Source: Neelides folsomi
Taxonomy: Eukaryota > Arthropoda > Collembola > Neelipleona > Neelidae
NCBI GenBank assembly: GCA_034687125.1
Contig: JAQGBZ010000288.1
Span: 1-64,000 of the forward strand
Length of the DNA stretch: 64,000 nt
Reading direction: 5' to 3'
Position numbers and translations under genes: made by a program. A model generated the notes under the pieces. The model was not told the origin of the DNA. It worked only from the letters and a program-made list of their open reading frames with translations, and did not search any database. Positions within the stretch are counted from its first letter, which is position 1. Every line of letters begins with the position of its first letter. Below, one piece after another: positions 11,290-23,360 of this stretch.

Positions 11290-14200
11290 ACTCGCTCACC
11301 TCGGTGAAGGGGGAGCGAAGGGGGCCAATTTTAGGTTTCTCACCAGACATCTCCTCCCCCCTCACCTATATACAAATATGAAAAAAATGGAAGTGTTTCA
11401 GTCATTCATAGAAAATTCTAGTTGAAAATTGTGTCATTGTTCATCTCAATAAGTTTATAAATATTTATATTAGGTGATCCAAATCCCACCTGGGGTCAAC
11501 TCTAATAACAACAATTTTACACCTTCATATATAATTTCTTAATTCCTCTTTCGTTCCTCCCCAATTTTCTATTCCCTGAAAGTCAAATGCTTTCTTTGAT
11601 GTCCGGCAAAAACAAAAGTGTCAATTAAAGTGGATCGTGTTTAATTGTCAAATTCCTATTCAATATTTTTTTAATTATTATATGTACTTGTCATCTCCTG
11701 TGTAACTCTTTCTTATTTTTTACCTATTTCGAAAGGATTGTTTCGAGTTCCTCCAATATGGGAGCATTTTTAAATTCGGACTTATAGAGCTTTACAAATT
11801 AGTCATTTTAAAGTTTAACTGGAGAGGATCCTTTGGTTTTAATTTGCGTCCCGAGTTTTATTTTTTCAATGCCTTTTTTCCTCGTTCCTCCAACGCTCCA
11901 ACTGGCAGTTGAGCTAAAAGACACCGGCAATTCAGTTTGAATGCTCATCCTACGTAGTTTTAGATTTACTTGAAAACTCCGTTGAATGACTTTTCGAGTG
12001 GCGAACTCAAATTTGGGGATGTTCAAATCTCTGGAGTTTATTAGAAGTCACCAACTCCCGCGCTTGTAATTGATTAGTCAAGTGACCCTCTTGGCCTGAC
12101 CCTTTAGGAATCTTTGTCTCAACTAGATAATAATGGACTAATATATGAGAACGTTGAGCGTACTTTTTACAATCCCTTATTCTTTCATTTCTAACATGTA
12201 CATTTAGTCATTTAGGCATTTGAGGAAATCCCCTTTATGCAACATTGTACCTACTATTAGCAAAATTGCTTCTAAAAATATGATACATAATTATGATAAT
12301 ATATCCCAGTTAATAATTTTAGTGGAGTTTGTAAGATATAGATTTTATTTGGAGTTTTCAATTTTCTGACTATATTACTGAGGCATTCAGAGGTATGCAT
12401 ATGGATATTTTAAATTATTTCACTTTGATTTTGCATGAGTGAGCAGCGTGAATACTTTTAACTTTCCTTTCAAACTACTATTAGTCTTTTCCTCAAAAGT
12501 TGAGCTATTAAATATTTAAAGTTCTTAGAACTTTTTATCCTGTGTAAACTCTAACTAATTTATTTCCCAATTCAGACAAGGGAATTTTATCGAGAGCGGT
12601 AATTTGGAACTTCAATGGATAGCCCCTTTAATTAGGTAGCTTAAATTTAATTACTTTAGGTAGTTAGTGTAAATAGGAATCAAGGGTGCATTGAAGAAGA
12701 ATGTGTGTAAACTACGTCACCGTAAAAATGATTTTTAAATTGTGATTCATTTTTCTTAAGGAACGTTGAGCAAATAAATGTTACAAATACGATTATAATT
12801 TAATTGTAAACTAATTATATATATAATAACTTAAATAATTTAAGTTACACTTTAAAAACTCCAATGGTTCTTTTCGTCAATTATAATAATGGATTGAAAT
12901 TGACAAAGTGTGTTATAAAAAAGCTTTTTATTTTATTTTGTGATTCCTTTCTCCCAATGAATATATTTAATTTTAATTGTAAGAATTCTAGTGAATAATT
13001 AAGATATTTTTTGTGTCATTTAATCCTAATTGTGGATTGTAAATATCTAAGAATAATTTTATTGTACACAATATTGGATATATCCTCTTAAACTTGTCAA
13101 CAGCAGTTAAATTTTAATTATTTTTCCTTTTCTGAGCTTTCAATTATTTGATTTATTTTCCCAGCTCTTTTTCAACTTGTTAAGAATTTCCGTTGTTATC
13201 CCTTGAGGATTTCTTCCACTTTTGTTTCTCCCGATTCTTCTTGTGAGTCTTTAAGCAGAGTTGTGGTGGATAAATCGGTCACACGAGGTTAAAAACCTCT
13301 CGACCTCTTCTTCGCCCTTTCCAACCATTTACAATTAAGGTTGAATGTTTAGGATCAATTCCTTTGATATTATGAGGGTTCTTCTCCATCGCTGCAAAAA
13401 CCCAATTGATATTAACTACAAGTCTCATAAATGATTGTTAATTTTTCACAAATGCTTTTTTACTCAATGCATCCCCCTTAAGGGTCACGGGTTGAGTCGA
13501 GGTTTATCTTCACATTTTAATTCTAATTTACTCGGCTCACGTACGAGCGAGAAAGATCAATCGCAAAAGTTTCATTTCCACCTTCCTTTTCCCACTTTCA
13601 AATGTTACACGTTCGAAAAAAACGAATAAAATTTTATTCCTCAACTCCATTTTTATTGCAAATTCATTTCTCATTACGTAGATTCAACTTCATCTTCATT
13701 CTTCAATTTCAACCAATTCCTAAAGTTTTATAAATATGTAAACAAATAATTATATACATTAACTACTCTAATTATTACTTTTAATTTACAGACCTATAAT
13801 ACTCCATTAAAAAGGATTTGGGCATTTAAGAAAATCACTACTCTCTGTTTCATAAATAATAATCAAACGGTTCAATGACGCGGTGCATTTCCTTTAAGGC
13901 TATTTATCCTAATCTCATTCAAATGTTAATTAACAGGCTGGAGTTGGATTTAAATTGCAAATGGTCTGGTGTGTTAAAAACAGCCAAGATGTTGAATATT
14001 TCCCGATTCGCCCTCCAGCTTGGTCTTTGAATGACGGATGACTCCTCGCAGTTCTCGGAGAGAATGAATAATGTAAGGGGAAGATGAGGACTTTGAATGA
14101 GATTAAGGAGGGATTAAGGCTCTTACTCAAATCCACATTTTCACCATTTGGACTATAAATATATTACAGATTGAATCTCAGGTTTCCTTCCACGACCATG

Positions 14201-17200
14201 TACTCGGAGCACGGAACCCTCTGCACAGCATCGAGACATGCGAACCTCTCGACCCTTCAACAAACACCCCATTCTTATATTACAATCGTTATTGCAATAT
14301 AGATAAATGAAGGATTAAACGAGTCATAATGACTGACTCAGTCATTCATGTGGCTTAATAGGAGATTAAAACCTCACACATTCGTCCTCTGACATTTAAG
14401 AAGTTCCCAATTTCACCTGCTTTCTCCACATAGGGAATTGGAGAGGCTCAACAGTTAGTGGATTGGCGTTTTGTGGTCGATTGTGTTGAAATCCTCCCAC
14501 GCGTCTCCGAGCCCATGTCGAGGTCCTCATTTAAACCTCGTTACGACGACACTTCATTCCATCCCTTCATAAAAACCACCGCGGAGAAAAACCGAGGAAA
14601 AAGAAGAGGAATTTTTAATGAGAATGACCAGAAATTTAGAAGTCTGTTTGAAACTTGACACGAATGAATTTATCATGTGGGAATAAGTGGACTCTACATT
14701 GGTTTATACATTTATAGTAGAGCATATTAGTACCTAAGTGTAATATATGTAAGAGTAAATTATGAGTGTAATATAATATCCAAGTACAAGTATAGCTGTA
14801 TATAAGTATTATTACCTTATTAAAATATGTGTTTGTTTAACATTTTTTAAAGTTTATGGATATAAGATTAATTAACTTAATTCATTTTTAAAAAATGTCA
14901 AAAATATTGAAAACTGAAAGTTCCTATATTATTTATTTAGTTTTTATATGATTGTGATTAATTTAAATTTCCTCATATTTCCTGACCTCTTGCATTATTT
15001 GACAAAATATTTGTACATGAATCTTTCATTCTCATTCTCATGATGATTGAGTAATTAAATGTCGTGCATTTTTGAACTCACTGGCTAAAAGTTGAAGTTT
15101 CAATCTACTTTTTGAATCTCCTTATATCATGTATGTTAAAATTAATATTTCATGTGAGCTTTTAAGATTAGAAAGTTCATATAGAGTCGGAGTTATTTGC
15201 ACATAGGTAAACAAATTAATGTATTTTAACTTATAATTTACATGTAAGTGATATATAAATTTGATATATTTGTATAATTAGGGGAAGTAATTAGAGCTTA
15301 GTAATACAATAAACATTATTATAAACGTTTCCCCTATGATGGATTTCAAATTCATTACGTCTCTGCATTCAAAATCCATTACGTCTCTGCATTCAATGAC
15401 GTCAAGACCGTTCGGGCATTCAATTTGATAAAAATACATAAACTCATGCTTACTAAAGTGAAAATGAAGCTGTAGGGGAGACCTTTTCCATTAAATGAAT
15501 TTTCATAATAGTAGAAAATATTAACATGTAAGGTATACATAATTAATTTTAATGGTTATAAGTTTAGTTAAGAAGTAATATGTGAACTGTAAAATCAAAA
15601 TAATAAGTATGTTAATAATAGAGAAGTACTGTTTGTTTGCTCAAACTTGATTTTCATTCAAATAATGCTAAATAAATATTTTGACATGAGATGAGATGAG
15701 GCTTATGATGCTAAGGGAGAGATGAGGGTGAAAATAGAGAGGTGAAGTTGATTTAAAGAGGCGAGGGCGTCTCAAGTAATGAAATTTATCGAATTATGAA
15801 CGACGTGGAGCATTGCGCCATTTATGAGAGACCTGCAAAACTCAAATTTATCGCTCCCTCCCTTGCGGTGTAATTCATCTTGAGAATTTGTTAACAAAGT
15901 TACATAGGGATTGATGGGCTCCGTGATGGTAAATACAACTTGGTCGAGAGATTCATCTAAAAAACTTAAGTCAATTTATAGTAAAATGGAGAAAAAATGA
16001 ATGAAGTTGGAAGTGCACGAGATATAGTCTGACAAATGAGCTGACTATATACTGACTGAGATCCAAGATGGTTTCCATTAAAAACGTGCGAGACGTAAAA
16101 AAACTCTCCGTTCGACGTCAATGAGGATTCAAGAAGGTGTTTTCCTTACACCTTACACAAATTCATGAAGATTTATGTCCTTTCCCCCTTCCGATCTCTC
16201 GAGGAACAGAAACAACGAAAGTGAAATTGAAGCGAAAAATAATAAAACCACTTTTGCTTTTTCCAACACAAATATTTCAAATTTACTCAAAAATCTTCGC
16301 AAATCCCAATACATAAATTCATAATTTTTAACCTCATTTAAGAATACACAAAATTTGCATGAAATCTTTTTAAATGGTAAATGTAAAAAAATGTTTTTTA
16401 TATTTGTAACAATATTTGTTTACTTATATAACAAATTAGTTATTGATTAATAAATATGTATTACATATCTTGATTTTATACATGAAGTTTATTACTAGAA
16501 CGTAATTTACAATAAATGACATAAACATTCAACAGTAGTTTCCACTCTTTCGACATTAGTTCATAGTTTTCAAAGTTCTACTTGCCTAACTTATACTTAT
16601 TCTTTATTTTCTCAATAAAAGCAATTTTGTAAAGTTAGACATCGACTCTATTATTTTTATTTATCTATGCAGAATACAGTTTAGCATACCATAGTGGTAT
16701 ATATTTAATATGTAAATACGAGTAGTATGTATTACATTTTATAAATTATGCATATTACTTCTAAAGCTCTATACTATAGCATATACTTACTTATTTATAA
16801 CAAGAATCTTTAGCATTTAATCATTTTTAAATGTTTTGTTGAACGTACATAATTATTGTACGTCTTTGATTATTCATTAGATTTCAATTATGTTTAGGTA
16901 CAGAAGAATTTACTTTTGTTATTCACCTCGTAGCATTTGTTTCACATTGGTTAAACGATGACCTCAATAAAACAATAGCTCAATAAATTTCCAATTATTT
17001 TTAAATACAATTTCAACAAATCTTGTTTGAGATATTAAATAAACAGAAAATTAAAAAAAGTTTAAAAAGTGAGAATAGCTGAATAATTACAACATGTAAC
17101 ATATCCCTATATTTGTATGTAATATGTTTATAAATATCATTGAGTGACTGCATTGTAAAATAAACATATTTATGAAATTATAATAGAAAATCCTAAAATA

Positions 17201-19561
17201 TTAAATTAATACAAAAAAAGTCAAACGTCTTTGGATAGAAATAATAAAGAAGAGTCGTAATACTTTCACGGAACTTTTTTTGAAGAAAGAGAAGCCCTGA
17301 GGGTTTCAACTTCGTCGCCCACCCCTTTTTGCTCCATCGCCCAACATCGAACAATTGGAACTGATTTTACACCGTTTGGTTCTTTCTCACTTTCTTCAAC
17401 ATTCTCCGTCGAAGTGACTTTTGTTCGGGGCGTTTATTTACAACATTTGAGAACTGACGTGTTTTTCCTACGGCTTTCTTCCCTTCCACTTCCCATTTGA
17501 AATTAAATTTCAAGGAAATGACGTCTCACTCTCAAACTTTACTTTATTGGCTTAAGATTGGGGAAATGCAAAGGGGAATTTTAATTTATTCTAGATTGAC
17601 TTGATTGATATATCTAAAACAATTAAATGATTGCTTATACAATATATACTTACTAAACTACTTTGATATAAGAATTAAGTTCACTAACAATAAGTTAAAG
17701 TTATGTACATGTAACACACCTAGTTATTTAAGAGTTACAGTGTTAAGTATGAGAGAGAGAGAGAGATCTTATTGAGTTAAGGGAATTATTTTCCAATTTC
17801 TAACACGTAAGTTTTTACAATTTTCCCATTTTTTACATTTCCTTCATGACTCATATGTTTAGCATAGTTTACATATGTTACAAACATTGAGATGAGATAT
17901 ATGGTACATTGTGAATTTAGGACCCCAAGGAAGTGTTTTTATATATAAAATCTCACTAAATTCTTCTAATTATATTCCAACTTGACACTCGAATTTATAA
18001 CTTTTTTCACAAATATTTTAATTAATATATATTCATATATACCATATTATATGATTACTTTGCCATATGTAGATTACCAATTAATGTAAGTAGGTATTTA
18101 ACATACTTACCTACATATAATTATTTTAATTTTAACAGGTAACTTTAATTATGATTCAGAGTACTTAATAACTTTGTAGCGATAGGAGACACTCAATATG
18201 TTATTTAAATTCCTCATTCCTGGGAAAGCGTAGGAAATTGAGAAATACACATAAATTAGATTTGAGAAAAGTTGAGATCATTTAAAGCATCTACTACCAT
18301 ACTTCCAATTTGAGAAGACCCCAACAACAACACAATTTCTTAATTCAACATTTTGATCTCTTCCAGATGCCAAAGGTCAAGTTGAAATTAAATGAATCTT
18401 GAACAAAGCAGTTGGGGTTTTTTTGATCGAAGAAAATCGCCGTCTTGAGATGTTTCTTGCTATTAATTGTGCAAGACTGAAGCTCCTTTTCCTTTCTACG
18501 TTGGAGGGTCCGAGGGTGAAAGTGCAGGTGAATGTCAAAATTCGACCAAGCCAAAAAGAAAACTTGCAGGAAAACAAAGACAAATGAATTCATCACAGTG
18601 GCTTCGTCTCATTCCATCATCTGAAAAATTCGGTAACATTAATTTCGGCTTTTAACTTCTAATGGGGTCCGGGTCATGAAAAACCTTTGGTTTTATAAAT
18701 GTGTAAATATAGTTTCATCGGATGTCTTTAGTGGGAATGTGCAGAGATGAAAAAGAGATGAATTTAAAGGCCGTTACTTCCAGGACCCTTCAACTCTCCT
18801 CGTAAAAGATTGAGAGTCGAAGGGTCGGAGGAGTTTCAAACCTCGGGAAAGGGACATAAATGAGGAAAATACGCATGTAATGGATTCTCTGCCAAAGAGG
18901 ATCTTTGAATTTAATAGGGGGTTTTACAGCCGGCGGCGTATTAAAACCACTTCTCTGTTCAATTATTCAATGCCCTGCGGGGTTCGTCCCCGAAGCTCTC
19001 CTGAATAAAAATTGCGGGAATTCGTGGGCGGAAGCCAAAGAGATCCCTTCATCCCCCCCACCATATTTCCAATGTCTTTCCCCACATCCCTCACAGGGGA
19101 TTTTGAAAGGACGGGGAATGAAGAGTTTTTAAACAGCGGGAGGGTGCGGGTGGCTTTTCCTGTCAACCAAATCAAAGAGGAACCCAAATGGTCTCAATAA
19201 ACCCACCTCGTAAACAAATCATTCGACCCTTCCCTTTATGAATTGTTAAATATGGAAATAAAGTTGAAACGATGGGAGTTCCATTGGAAATATGGTAATT
19301 AAAATTGGCATTAATTGAGAGAAACGGGGGCGGGGATTTCCAGGTTTCAATGAGGAAATGAAGTCTAATTGGGAGAGAACACTCCCAAGTGGAACGGGGC
19401 TTTGAAAGTGGAAAAGTTTGAGAACAATGAGATCAATGTCTGAATGGAACGAGTTTGGAAATGGACAAGTTGTTGTTTGAGGGACGTGGAGTTAGGTGGA
19501 CATGGCCATGAGGAAACAAACTTGACTCACTTTCTATGACTTAACATTTCTCGGCATTCTC
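11290..19561. other. Gene-poor AT-rich region (8.3 kb)
   Basis: After the FAR stop, roughly the first few hundred bases are probably 3' UTR. The remainder shows no recognisable exon on either strand. Seen within it are a short GA run at about 17753-17766, a 24-base tandem duplication at 15350-15397, and patches of higher GC at 14020-14660 and 18770-19560. The last patch abuts the 3' end of the peptide gene. Open stretches of 60-80 codons here, such as 14458-14658 (+) and 18345-18596 (-), look like chance. Confidence 0.4.
15350..15397. repeat. Two-copy tandem repeat of about 24 bp
   Basis: The core CATTACGTCTCTGCATTCAA occurs twice in direct succession, differing at only a few flanking bases. 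It looks like a small local duplication. Confidence 0.7.
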
Positions 19562-21858
19562 TCAGTTTTGGTCGATGCGCGGGTCGTCTAAGCTCGGAGG
19601 GTCGAGAATCCAAGACTCGAAATCCTCGGCCCCAGGTGAGAACCGAAGAGACTTCTTCTTACGCCCACTGAAATTTTCACAAAATTTTCTTCACTTGTTC
19701 TCATCAAGGATTCATTTATTCGGGAATGTTCTCCGTAGCTCAACAAAGCTGTGGAGTCCCTCTGGGTTTAAATGGAGGCTTCTGCCTTCTCAAAACCCAA
19801 ATTAATCTCAAATAGGGAAAACTTGGGATTTCCATCCCTTTTTTAAAAACTTTCTTTCATTTCCCCCATCGTTCACCTTCAGCATGACGTAAATAGAGAG
19901 ATTGAGAACTTTTACTTTAAAAACTCATTTCTTCATTTTGTACTCCGACTAATAGAAAGTTGGGGGGGCTGACAGGAATTTGTTCGTGTTATGTATACAC
20001 GCGGATTTACAACAAATTAATAGATTCATAAAGCTATTAAAAAATTTTAAAATCCAAATTTCCAATTTAAACCATCAACTTCAAATACACGTAATCTCAT
20101 CTCAAAATAGAAAGTTTTCAGATTCGGAAAATACATTTAAATTGAGATTAACAAATATGAAATCTAATCTCATACTTTAAACTTATACTTATTTATAAAT
20201 AAACTAGTAAAACCATTTCAAACTTTTTAATCTCAAAAAAAACTTCAAAATTAAACTAATCCATAAGAATATATGAGGCATCAAATTGTAAATAGTGCAC
20301 TTGAAAATAAAATAGGCCATACATACATGTCTAACATAATAATAATATTTAGTATATTTATCCTATAAATTGGAATTTGGATTAGATGAATGAAATTTCA
20401 TGATAAAATAATCCTTATCCAAATTGTTCTTTGCATTCTAGCAGAAAGGAAAACAAAAATTTGATGCTCAAAATGAACGATGGAGGGTTTTTCCACTCGA
20501 GTTATTTAGGAAGGTTTTCCTATTTAAGTGGAAAGGCTTCGTATTCAAATTCGACTTGTGTGTTTAGTAAAAGTTTTGGTTAATGGAGGGGCCGAATTGA
20601 CAAAGAGCTCTTTTGAAATAAACATTGAATAGACAACTCACATTTTGTCGAAATCGATGAGTTTAAATCCGTGATGACGTGTCAAGTCATTGTGGCGGTT
20701 CCATTCCCGACGTGGGCCGTATTTCTGAAGGGCTAAAAGAGTCTCAAGTTCCGCCACTCGTTGATCCGACTGCCGCTTCTCCCTCATCCCTCTCCTGCAA
20801 AATTCAATAAGCATTTCCATGAATATTCCCACCCCTAATTTCCATCTCCAATGAGGAATTTTCAATTTTTCCTCAACTTTAACATTTTAAATGGTCCGGG
20901 GGTTATTTCCCTACCGACCCATTGCAAACGGAAGTTTTTCCTTATGATAATAAACATCTAATGTATTTTATCTACCGTTTGTATCTACTTTTATTACAAT
21001 TCCAAGCTGCTTGAAATACATGCAGTAACTATTATATAAACTCCTGGATGTTCAATGTTGTGGGATGTGGAATGTGGAAGAAAGAAGTTTGAAGGGATTT
21101 GGCCTACCGCAAATTAGAAAAGGATTAAAGTAATAGGAAGATGTTGGGGATTGAATGTTGGCCTTTTATTAATCCGCATAAGAAGAAAATGCTCGGATTT
21201 CTATTCTTCAACAACGCCCACACTGGAAAGAACGATGGTTCAAATCCAAAAATTGGGAAAAACCATTTGGCCCCCTATTTATTAGTACAACATTCAGAGT
21301 TATCTCAATACTTTCCAATTACTCGTCTTATCGCTCAAAGGTCTTTATGGCGGATGATAGGAAAAGTGTAACAAGTGGATTTTCCAATAAAGTACATAAA
21401 TTCATCAAGATTCGACCTTCATGGGCAGACACCAAAAACGTCCCTTTCATTTTAACATACAAAATCTCACATTCTCAGTTACATTAGCAAAAATATAATT
21501 ATAAAAAATTAATAAAAAATCTGTCATAGAGTAAAAAATGAAGAAGGGGAAAAAATAATTGCTTAAGATAATGAAGGCCTTACAGCCATGAAATTCGAGT
21601 TAAAGTGTATTTTAAACAAAGGGATATTGAATGTCCTCATTACTTCCTCAAAGGAATAATTGGATGTAAATTGTAATTTGGGCTGAAAAATGCTGATGAA
21701 ATTTTCTCAACGATGCAGTGACGCCTTTTTTCAATCATGACAAGACAAATCAAAGGTATCAAAAATATTTCTTACGGAATGGCTGGTCTTGCCGAAACAA
21801 ACAAACTTCCAATGAAGATGAAGAAAACAATGCAGATGAGTTTATTGAAAACTTCCAT
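19562..21858 (-). CDS. Secreted, amidated neuropeptide-like precursor
   Basis: Three exons by splice signals and phase: 21776-21858 (ends CC, GTAAGA donor), 20642-20794 (TTTTGCAG acceptor, GTGAGT donor) and 19562-19667 (TTTCAG acceptor), giving 113 aa. Residues 1-23 are a clear signal peptide (MEVFNKLICIVFFIFIGSLF then VSA). A KR cleavage site follows at 34-35. The predicted peptide is residues 36-79, 44 aa, starting QSDQRVAELETLLALQKYGP, with a Gln that could become pyroglutamate. It ends GFKLIDFDKI followed by GRKKK, where Gly donates the amide and the basic run is the cleavage site. An internal RR at 56-57 could split it in two. The GRKKK signal appears only when exons 2 and 3 are joined in the predicted phase, strong support for the model. 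Without splicing, exon 2 runs into TGA. The C-terminal 30 residues form an acidic tail ending DDPRIDQN. I do not recognise the family; it is not PDF, DH31 or a CRF-like hormone by sequence. A good TATA box lies 120 bases upstream. Confidence 0.75.
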
Positions 21859-21977
21859 TTTCCAAGTTGAGTTGATGTCAAAGAACCACTTTGGGATCAC
21901 CGGTGTGATTGAACGCGAAGAGACGTTCTTCGTTCCTTTGGTGGAGTGAGAGTGAAGTAGAGTGAGGTATGTGGAGC

Positions 21978-21987
21978 CTTTTATATA
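21978..21987 (-). promoter_or_regulatory. TATA box of the neuropeptide-like gene
   Basis: Read on the minus strand the sequence is TATATAAAAG, a near-perfect TATA box. It lies about 120 bases upstream of the ATG at 21858, leaving room for a transcription start near 21950 and a 5' UTR of about 90 bases. It supports the gene model independently of the coding sequence. Confidence 0.6.
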
Positions 21988-22949
21988 CCAATACAAACTC
22001 AAACAAATCTGACTCAATCCACCATCGTTCTTGCCAAGGCGCCAGGCCCAATTCGCTCTGACAATGAGAGGGAATGGACCGACCCCCTCAACATTATGCA
22101 AACCTATTGTTTTTTTTAAATTCTCCTTTTAAAACCACCTTCAAGTATAAGTAAATTGTAGTTATATTATTTACTTTTGGATTGATATTAAACTTACTTA
22201 TTCAATCCCAACCAAATCAATACAACTAATGGTCATCAAGTCATTATTATCCGTTTAATAAAAAGAATTTAAAGGAAAAGTTGTATTTATTAACTTCCAC
22301 AATTAATCTAAATAAATTAGTTTTATAGAAAATAATTGAACCACCACTTTTAAGTACAAAAAGTAATGCAATATGTGAGAGTTCCTTAATGTTCTACTTG
22401 TTAAGAATTCAAGTTCTAGAATTCTGCAACCATATTTGTATTGTTCGAATGGTATATCAAATTACATTGCAATCAACTTTTAATTATATTTTATGTTAAC
22501 TTCCTTTAATTAATAGAGAGTATTTTTTATTACCATTAGCCAATATGTCTGATTCGTGGTAGATTTTAATTGGGAGGGCTTCAAGCAGTTAATTCCCATT
22601 TCTTGAACCTGTAAGTATTGTACTGTTATATATTAAGCACTTTGAAGTAATCTAATCAAAATTAATTAAATATTTAAATAGAGCTGATAAGCATAGTTCG
22701 ACTGCACAAGTAAGCGTAATGTTAAATTTTAATTTCACTTTGAAAAACCTTAGGTCTATGGATACAATTTGAAGTCTTTTTTATCTTTGGGTTTAATTAA
22801 TGGGTTGATTTGGGCAATTGAGATGGTGATGAACGTTCTGGCGCTTCTGGGCCGACGACTTCAACATTCCAATTGAAAAAAAAGAGAGAAAGAGGAATCT
22901 TTCTTATAGGATGATCTCACACTTGTTGCCTGAAGTCCTGAAGTGTGTA

Positions 22950-22980
22950 CTTTGAACGTTCGATTGCGGAACGTTCAAAG
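22950..22980. repeat. Perfect 12-bp inverted repeat
   Basis: CTTTGAACGTTC, a 7-base loop, then GAACGTTCAAAG. The arms are fully complementary. No terminator role is implied in an animal; it could be a palindromic protein-binding site or the remnant of a small element. Confidence 0.7.
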
Positions 22981-23330
22981 ATGGGATTAAAAGGAAGAAG
23001 CTGCAGATTGGTTATATAATAATATGTTTTTACTTTCCATTATCATGATCCAACTTGAGAGGGTCTGGGTGTGCGGAAGATTTTACTTCGTGTAGCAAAA
23101 ACGGGGCTTATAGAAAAACGCGAATGACCAACACGTTCTTTCTTGAATGAATGAATATTTTTTCCATTCATTATTCTTATGACTCATCAACTCACCAGAG
23201 GTATTTTTAAAATATGACATCTCTTTCCATCTCTCATTTAGAATCTCATGAATTTGTCATTGCCAATTTTCGCCTGAATCCTCTTTAAAAGAAGGAAATT
23301 GATCTATAATGATTAAATGGTTTTGAAATA

Positions 23331-23360
23331 TGTCTTATATGAAAATGGTCATATAAGACA
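23331..23360. repeat. Perfect 12-bp inverted repeat
   Basis: TGTCTTATATGA, a 6-base loop, then TCATATAAGACA. The stem is too short and the loop too tight for a microRNA precursor. Function unknown. Confidence 0.7.

Noticed and set aside
18345-18596. Minus-strand reading with a hydrophobic leader (MMNSFVFVFLQVFFLAWSNF)
   Set aside because: The leader looks like a signal peptide, but the remainder is AT-driven (Phe, Lys, Asn-rich) with no cleavage sites or conserved pattern, and no splice partner was found.
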